The notes below the pieces were generated by a model. That model saw only the letters and a program-made list of their open reading frames with translations. It made no database searches and was not told the DNA's origin. A stretch of DNA of 64,000 nt from Venturia oleaginea (taxonomy: Eukaryota; Ascomycota; Dothideomycetes; Venturiales; Venturiaceae): contig JABMLP010000017.1 in NCBI GenBank assembly GCA_013176395.1, forward strand, positions 930,001-994,000, in the 5' to 3' direction. This document shows, piece by piece, positions 57,731-64,000 of the stretch. Within the stretch, counting starts at the first letter, position 1. Every line of letters starts with the position of its first letter. The position numbers and the translations under genes are program-made.

Positions 57731-57780
57731 TACTACTCAATACTACTCAATATCACTCAATACTTCTCAATGCTACTCAT
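57731..57780 (+). repeat. Five 10-bp tandem units near the CACTA right end
   Basis: TACTACTCAA, TACTACTCAA, TATCACTCAA, TACTTCTCAA and TGCTACTCAT in register. Confidence 0.9.
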
Positions 57781-57876
57781 TAATGACACCCAAAAACCTC
57801 TCAAACTAACTAACCCAAAAAAGCGTGTCATGACACGGATTTTACGCCTCAAATTTGAGAAGTGGGGACCGTAGTG

Positions 57877-58038
57877 AAGGCTCGTGGTAGTGGTGATCAA
57901 GAAACAGCCAGGCCAGCTTTACGGCGCTGTGGGAACTGCGGCGCGACTGGGCACAATGCGCGAACTTGTAAAAAGGATATTGAGATATCTTCTGAATCAG
58001 ATTCTATTGTTGATAGCGATAAAATTGAAGAGGCGTAA
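57877..58038 (+). pseudogene. C-terminal end of a transposase with a CCHC knuckle
   Basis: The frame beginning exactly at the CACTA terminus reads RRCGNCGATGHNARTCKKD and ends in an acidic tail with TAA. CGNCGATGHNARTC is C-x2-C-x4-H-x4-C, the typical ending of fungal pogo/Tan1- or MULE-type transposases. It is the host sequence into which the CACTA element inserted, or a second relic beside it. Confidence 0.55.
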
Positions 58039-58175
58039 TATGAGTTGGTCGTGCCAAGGAAAAGTGGCCGGCTCGGTGGTGTGGCCGGCTCAGTGGTGGA
58101 ATACGTTATTTCTCTTCATATCTCTATTTCATAGAAGGCTATGGGAGACGTTGGATTATATGATTTTTATATTCA

Positions 58176-61100
58176 GCTAATGACTGTGCACTCACAATCA
58201 TCGATTTTTCGGACCAGCACATACACGCAATGACTACCACAATCATTTGGCATGAACACAAATTCGTGTATGTTTTAGTCATTAATTTTATGCGATAGTC
58301 ACTGATTATATGTTTGAGGCCAAAAGGTTCAGCCATTCATTGCATAGAGTCGCTGCTGTAATCGAAGTCAATCTCAGGGGCATTACGTCGACCATCACCA
58401 TAGAATGGCGCTAACCGCATTTGAATAATGTAAAACTCAAACTACACGGCAATCGACTCAACTCAATTAAATCCATCATTTTGGCTCAAATATCTCGCTC
58501 AGAACCGTGCTAAGGTCGCTGTACACACTGCCGGCGGCCTCAAAATCGCGCATATGATTTTTTGAGCCGCAGAATACACAGGATAGCTTCTTGTAACTAC
58601 CACGTCGCTTGGTGGGAGCGCGCGGTGCTTGAGGGGCTTTGGCAGCTCGCTTACAGCTCTTCTATAGTGATGGCGGTGGTGAGGATAGTGGTAAGCTTGG
58701 TGTTTCAATTGTCGCCTGAATCTCGCTGATCTTGTCTGCCAATTGTACTGCTTTTGCCTGGAGTTTAGTGCCCTTCTGTCGTACCTTTTCGAGCTGTTCT
58801 TGAGCCTCTGATTCAGCGATTTCAGCGGCGTGAAACTCGCGATATTCCTCAATAGTCTCGATGCCGTGGTGTCTCTTTGCAAGCTCAAAGTTCATAGACC
58901 CAATGCTAGCATGCTCTTCTTGATGCCTACGTCGTATTACCTCATCCTCAGAGGGCTCATTATCCTTGACCAACAGACTCTCCTCCGCCTCCGGGTCAGT
59001 GTCATCTTCGTCGCTCTTCTCGTCATCTGAAACCTCAATTGTGACCTTCTCTTTTTCCTGGCTCTTCTCTGAACGTGACTTGGGGTTTTTGCGCTTCGAA
59101 TTTTGTAATTTGTGAGAGGACAGTGTGTTTTCGGAAGCGCTTCTTCCGAGGGCGGCCAGGGCCATTGTATTTCAACTCCGGAGGCTCAGTAACGTTGTTG
59201 GGCATAAGTTCATTAACAAGGATTGTGCGACAGGAAGGAAGGTAGGTCTCTCTATAGCGTTGGGCCATGTAGATTTGGGTGCCGATGGTTACATCGCCTA
59301 GAACTAGATTCTCGACGTTGTTAGTGCCAAAGAGTAGAATATTAGAATCGACTTTGAAGAAATCGGCAGCGCACCAAGCATGAGCGCAGGGAAAACGTAT
59401 GTCCTGCCACTCAAGGCAAGTACAAGTTGCCGCATCTAAATCGATGCGCCAGTCAATAGCGGCGGTGTTCAGAAGTTGTACAATTGCCTTGCCTATCTAA
59501 TGTCAGTTTAGGAGCTTCAAAATGGCGCGATTTTGATATACCTTTCTTCTGTGGAACGCACATCATCTTCCGGCCACTATCTCTGCGATCTGCAATGTGG
59601 TTGACGGCAAATCTCGGAAAAACATTGTCTTTCTGTACGAACTCGCCGCGGTCATAGAACAGCTTCATTGTGGCGGTCCAGATGTGTTCCAACATGTACA
59701 GAATCGGCTTCCACCTCTCATCAAGATATCTGCCGTTCATTGACTCTCCAACGCCAGATGTAGTGTGTCCATAACGAGGAAACTCGTCGTAAGGCGCGTA
59801 GGCGGATGTCCAGCGATCAAATTTGCCGTTGTCAATATCCTCAATATACTTGGCCGCCTCCGGGTTGAGAACAAATGTTTCTTTGAGAAGAGCTTGGAAT
59901 TCGCGGTGGGAGGTGGCACGGCACATCTGCTTGAATTTGGCCGTAATTATGTTGTTGAAGTGGTCATCTACATTCTCTGCAAGATGCCAGGTACAGTAGT
60001 AATGCCAGGAGCCCGGAAAGTACTTAGTGATAGCTGGGACGAGGCCTTTGCCGTGGTCAGTGATTATCGCAAACTCTCTAGGGTCATTGCCTTCTTCTCT
60101 GCCAAAAATTGTGAGGTTTTCAACGATGGCATCGAGGAACCATTCCCACCAATCTTTTGACTCTGTAGGTACGATTGCCAGGCTATAAGGAGGTTGTTTT
60201 CGTTGGCATCCACGGTGGTGACAACAAGCAGGATATCTCCATATTTGGAGGAGCAGTGAATGCCGTCAAAGACGAGAAGACTACGACATCTGTCAAGAGC
60301 CAGAGTACACACCGAAGGCATAATTACAGCGCCTTGGAAGACACCTCTCTCTAACTTGTACTTGACAATAGCGCCGTTATATAAGTTGCAGAGTTCAGCC
60401 CAATCTGCGCTAATGTCTCCCTCCTCCTCAGAGATGAACTCATGATCGTGAATCTTCGCGTCGTGAAGCGCCAGTAGCAAGGGTTTGATGTACTGAAACT
60501 GCTTATTCTCCTCCCCTTCAATCTGGTTCCTAAACTCTACCACAGTGCGATGGGCTTGCCGGCTGGAGATCTTGTTGCCCTGCTCGAGACGTGCTTCATC
60601 TTGTACGAATTTCGAGGGGAGTTTGCGATTATTGGCGACGATATCGAAGTGGTTTCGAGCGAGATATTTGACTGAATGAACGCGCTGCCAGCCAATATGA
60701 CACTGGGAGGGACACATATGCTTCTTAAGTTGTCGTAACTTCCACTCCTTTGGCTTGCCTACGAGGGCTACTCGTATTGCGAAATGGCATGTATGCTTCT
60801 CACGACCACGGCATTCGAGTTGCCAGAACTGGGGCTTGCTGTTCTTAACGTTAAAAGACTCATTGGTGGCCGCAATCGCGTCGGTAATGAGGTTTTTGAC
60901 TTCCTCCAGAGTCTCGAAAGTCATTCCAAGCTGGAGCGTTGAATAGAGAGGGATATCTTCAGATGCAGGAGGTTTTTTAGAGCGCTGGGACAGGGTCTGG
61001 CTTGATAATAGTGTCGCCATAGGTGTAATTTGAGGTTGTTGGTGTTGCTGAAATCGGGTTTTTAAGCAGAAGGTTGCACGCTAAGTTGCCCTCCACTGTG

Positions 61101-61242
61101 TTGACTATAACTATATTAATTGTGTTGATTGCTACAGAATTGTATGTATGTAATAGTCGTTGAACATACAATAATTGCAATCGTCGCAATCATGTATGCA
61201 ATAGTCCGAAAAATCGATGATGGTGGGTGTACAGTCATTAGC
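58176..61242 (-). mobile_element. MULE (Mutator-like) DNA transposon with terminal inverted repeats
   Basis: GCTAATGACTGT at 58176 and its reverse complement at 61231-61242 begin inverted repeats. After two or three mismatches they continue with ATCATCGATTTTTCGGAC on both sides, in all about 40-60 bp. Sub-terminal AATGACT / AGTCATT words recur inside. The element is 3067 bp and its transposase reads on the minus strand. Flanking 8-10 bp do not match, so no target duplication survives. Confidence 0.82.
58485..61020 (-). pseudogene. MULE transposase with SWIM zinc finger, frameshifted
   Basis: From ATG at 61020 the frame encodes a FAR1/WRKY-GCM-like N-domain (QLECRGREKHTCHFAIRV) and the start of the catalytic domain (SLLVFDGIHCSS). 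Near 60178 one base seems lost: GCCTGGCAATC where GCC TGG GCA ATC would keep the frame. One frame over, the protein continues perfectly: KDWWEWFLDAIV, IITDHGKGLVPAI, YYCTWHLAENV. An intron starts in ...PQKKG (near 59540) and ends before GCAAGGCAATTG (near 59466), followed by the SWIM finger CTCLEWQDIRFPCAHAW and GRPRKKRFRKH. Another shift near 59120 leads to an acidic coiled-coil tail, then an in-frame TAG at about 58662 and a final CVFCGSKNH cluster. Not functional as read, but recently so. Confidence 0.78.
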
Positions 61243-62183
61243 CGGTTAGATAAGGGTCTGCGTCGAACGACAGGATTCGAGTCATCGATCTCAAACCGAC
61301 TGTTGCCTACTGTGTTTCGGCTATCAGGCAGTCGCCACCAATTGTTTGAGCTGTATATAACTGTATGGTGTCTCTAGATGAGGTCTGCAGGTAGGTTGAT
61401 TGGTGATCAAGGCATCAGGGGAAGGAAGCGTGCGCAGGAGAAGCGTCCGCAGGGGAATTATCCGCAGGGGAATAATCCGTCCGTAGGGGAAAGTAGAAAA
61501 CTGATTTGAAGTTAACCTATTGTTCCACTTCGCAAATCATAGTAATAAGCCAGGCTTTCATTATCGATCTCGCTGGGGAGATACTGACGGACTTGCTGTG
61601 CATTATGCAAAACTTTGAGTTATCGATAGAAAGGCTTAGGGCATTCCTCTTTTAATGAGCAGCTTTACTGCAGTTTTCTGCAATGAAGCCATCCTCGCCA
61701 GCCAATCACGGTGTCGGGACGCAATGCTCAATAACTGAATGCGATTCAAAGGTTTGATTGGCTTATGTTTATCGTCGCCCACATGCATAATAAATGGCGT
61801 ATTTAGTCGGATGTGCCCCTTTCGTGGTCGGATGTGCCCCTTGTTTTCTGAAGCCGACAAGGCTTAGAGCGGCCTTTCCATCTCGTAAAGGGCTAGCACA
61901 GACGCACTTTGCTGCGGGGCGATAGCTGGTGCTTAATTGGTCAAAGCATCGTCAAGCGAAGCGATCAAAGGACGGCCTCTAATTGGCCCACAGCGCCAAG
62001 ACTGCTAACGCCAAAACTGCAGAATCCTAATGTTTATTTTCAGGACAAACAGCATCCGTTTGGGATTCTACAGACTTGGCGTTTGGACCAACCAGAGGCC
62101 GCCCTCAACTTCTACCTCTCCCCCTTCCGATTTTGAGAATCCTAACTTCGCTTCGACAATTACCTCCATAGTCATACGCCTCA
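61243..62183. other. Accessory DNA, no gene recognised
   Basis: CGCAGGGGAA-type words repeat at 61433-61490 (GAAGCGTGCGCAGGAGAAGC, GTCCGCAGGGGAATTATCCG, CAGGGGAATAATCCG). RGHIR-encoding GGATGTGCCCCTT is tandemly repeated at 61809-61841. A minus-strand frame of 74 codons (61636-61860) is unidentified. Confidence 0.4.
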
Positions 62184-62415
62184 ATGGATTCGATGCTCCA
62201 CTTAACCGCAATAGACGACGAGAAGCTACTTTCCGGCAACCTCACCGGCAACAGGATCGTGCAAATTTCGACGGTCGCAATCATTAAATTTGGATTTGGA
62301 GTAGCAGAGGAAGAGTTTGCAAAATTAGCGCACTGCACAGCAACGACTTGACCCTGCAATTGTCCGAGTTTCGAGGGCTTATCGGTACATACAGAAAGAC
62401 TCTCTGTTGCAATAT
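62184..62415 (+). pseudogene. Second relic of the phosphotransferase-like kinase
   Basis: From ATG at 62184 the frame reads MDSMLHLTAIDD, KLLSGNLTGNRIVQIS, IIKFGFGVAEEEFAK. It then loses frame at about 62318, while the DNA continues to resemble the other copy (RLDPAIVRV, AYRYIQKDSL in another frame). Compared with 45927-46262 it lacks about 30 bp after the DD codons. Confidence 0.6.
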
Positions 62416-62534
62416 GGTGGTAACACCAACGGTTTCAAAGTCGTTTCAAAACCTGTTTGTTCTCACTCTTGTTTGCTCGGTATCTCTGCGGTGTCAGAAC
62501 CTATGTCAGTACACTCTCTTTGTATAGATAGCCC

Positions 62535-62987
62535 TCATTTTCCACTCAGTTCGAGGGTTATGCAGTCACTCATTGAATTCATAACTTTGTGTTGTTCCAC
62601 TTCAGATATATGAACCCAGTTGGGAAATTTGTCCTCGTACTGCAGGTTCACCGAAACCTCTGCTTCTTCGCAAAGACTTTTCAGGCTATTGTTCACTTCA
62701 AGAGCGAGTTTTTTGAAGTGGCCCATTGCATCTGCGCCAACTAGGGTCGCGGTCACAGCAAGGATCCCTGATGTGGTCGCGGCAAATTGTGCCCAATGAC
62801 TGGCCACTCGAATGGTGGGTGCGAGTCCTTCGAAAACACCTGAGGATGCTGCAGATGTGATTGTTTTGACGAGATCACTGCATTTATCTTTTGCGAGTTC
62901 GGTGTTCATAAGATTTAGTGTTTTAGCACCAGCAGCTAGGAAACTGTCGGCCTTGTGGCCTAGGAAAGATTGTCCTGACAGTCCCAT
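62535..62987 (-). CDS. Orphan 150-aa protein
   Basis: An intronless frame from ATG 62987 to TAG 62535. The open frame extends upstream to 63302, but the start at 62987 (MGLSGQSFLGHKADSF) gives a composition like a real protein, while the upstream part looks like leader. The chain is helical, with a hydrophobic stretch SGILAVTATLVGADAM that could be a membrane-associated helix, and flanking amphipathic helices (ALEVNNSLKSLCEEAEV). I do not recognise the family. N-terminal domains of fungal NLR-like or heterokaryon-related proteins can look similar, but no such C-terminal domain is present. Confidence 0.5.
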   Translation of the reverse strand: MGLSGQSFLGHKADSFLAAGAKTLNLMNTELAKDKCSDLVKTITSAASSGVFEGLAPTIRVASHWAQFAATTSGILAVTATLVGADAMGHFKKLALEVNNSLKSLCEEAEVSVNLQYEDKFPNWVHISEVEQHKVMNSMSDCITLELSGK

Positions 62988-64000
62988 GATGTTGTGGTTG
63001 ATGGTACAAGATGTGGAATGGTTCAAATGGCGTTTTGGGAGTGTGATAGCAAATTTGAAAGGATAACTGTGGACCTCTGAGCAGATCCCTTCGCGTTGTA
63101 TATCAAGAGCTCGGCGATGTATCGTATTTCGACGCATACTCAGCCGCAAATCTGCGGCTGAGTATGCGCCTCCACATAGTACTGGCGCTCCGCAACCGTA
63201 GGTGCCTCTTGCGATTGCCGCTACTATAAGTAGCGTGGAGGTGTAAAGCACTTGTAAAGTATGGACCCGAATCGCTGATACCAAGTGCATATCTCTGTAC
63301 AAGTGCTACTGATAAGAGCTCAGCTGGTGTTATGCTTGCAATAATCATATATACTCAATTCATACCCCTTGATTGTTTCCCAATTCCGGAATAGTGTAAT
63401 AGCAGGTTTGGGAAACCTCTTTCGTGAAAATATTGTTCTGCACTATATAGCCTCAGACAAGTTCGGTGGCGTGCAGGACCAAATAGGCATGTTGTCTATG
63501 AGCCGCATCGTACTCCTATTGTATCCCAGTGTTCGAGACCTACGCCACCAAATCTTAAGCGAAAATGTCGGGATCTAGAATCCTGCCTTGTAAGAGGTAC
63601 GATAACCACGATCTAGCCCATCCGGTCCGGGCTCTTTTTTGTGTTACGAGATTCTGTTCAAGTATCGCTCGGATCACTCTGCAGCCCCTTACCGCAGCGC
63701 TAGAACCGCATCAAAGCTAGCGAGCCGGGGCTATCTAAAGTAGGATGTTTTCGAAGCCCAACAAAACAAAAGCCTCTGCTTTGTTACCTGCAAACGCCCC
63801 TTCGTCTTTTTCTCTCAGCTCTTTCCCGCCCCGTCAAAGCCACGTGAGCTGAACAGCGGAAAGATCTAATCTAGCCAGGATTCGCAAGCCTTGACTTACT
63901 TGCCTTGCATTGACTCAGGAGTTCCTCGAACATCCCCATCCCAATAGCAGGCTCCAAAGCTTTGAACCCATCACATTTGAAGAGCCCAATCTTACACTAA
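62988..64000. other. Window end with a perfect hairpin, no gene recognised
   Basis: Upstream of the orphan gene a 16-bp perfect inverted repeat (CGCATACTCAGCCGCA, loop AATC) lies at 63133-63168. The remainder holds only short motif-free frames. Confidence 0.5.
63133..63168. repeat. Perfect 16-bp inverted repeat with 4-nt loop
   Basis: Left arm 63133-63148, loop 63149-63152, right arm 63153-63168, no mismatch. Confidence 0.9.

Larger units (their letters stand above)
55129..57876 (+). mobile_element. CACTA/EnSpm element, 5'-truncated
   Basis: The right end reads GTGGGGACCGTAGTG, so on the minus strand it starts CACTACGGTCCCCAC, a CACTA terminus. Five tandem 10-bp units (TACTACTCAA and variants) at 57731-57780 look like the sub-terminal repeats of this class. 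The left end is missing because the gypsy 3' LTR abuts the transposase coding region. Confidence 0.7.

Noticed and set aside
63066..63302. Upstream part of the 255-codon frame as N-terminus of the orphan protein
   Set aside because: It crosses the 16-bp hairpin and has a composition unlike the rest; the ATG at 62987 gives a cleaner protein.

Overview
The window looks like a chromosome segment of a filamentous ascomycete (Pezizomycotina; a leotiomycete-like genome is my best guess). The evidence is many 45-230 nt GT-AG introns with fungal branch sites, fungal-type housekeeping genes (SWC3, RTC5, mitochondrial bL36, a G1 cyclin), typical fungal transposon families, and premature stops that look like repeat-induced point mutation (RIP). 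The exon structures below were worked out by hand from splice signals and frame continuity.

Left part, about 1-25.3 kb: the gene-bearing core. In order: a secreted PheC-like cyclohexadienyl dehydratase (1100-2232, +), an ABHD12/BEM46-type alpha/beta hydrolase (2591-4180, -), SWC3 (4509-5999, +), mitochondrial ribosomal protein bL36m (6821-7357, +), RTC5 with a TLDc domain (7890-9909, -), about 8 kb without a recognisable gene, a CLN3/Puc1-type G1 cyclin with an upstream ORF (18093-19375, +), a secreted amidase with seven coding exons (20490-22538, +), a small secreted protein whose 5' leader is a pure CAA-type triplet repeat of about 88 units (23088-23887, -), and an intron-containing tRNA-Asp (25140-25217, +).

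Middle part, about 25.6-45.6 kb: the character changes to accessory DNA. It opens with a 1007-aa DUF3435-type tyrosine recombinase carrying C-terminal C2H2 fingers (25934-29213, +), led by four to five copies of a 61-bp tandem repeat. It points away from the core genes into a transposon-rich tract, which is the arrangement expected at the 5' edge of a Starship-like giant element. Behind it lie a broken LINE (about 31.9-37.0 kb), a broken multicopy hypothetical gene (37.7-39.35 kb), orphan coding fragments, and a divergent pair made of a DUF7924 (EVK-motif) protein (41550-43300, -) and an F-box-like protein (43606-44628, +).

Right part, about 45.2-64 kb: mostly nested transposons. There is a transposase relic, an aminoglycoside-phosphotransferase-like relic, a membrane-protein gene cut 17 bp upstream of its start by a young Ty3/gypsy chromovirus (49564-55128, LTRs differing at one base), a CACTA element truncated by that insertion, the tail of another transposase, a MULE with matching terminal inverted repeats (58176-61242), a second copy of the phosphotransferase relic, and a small orphan gene (62535-62987, -).
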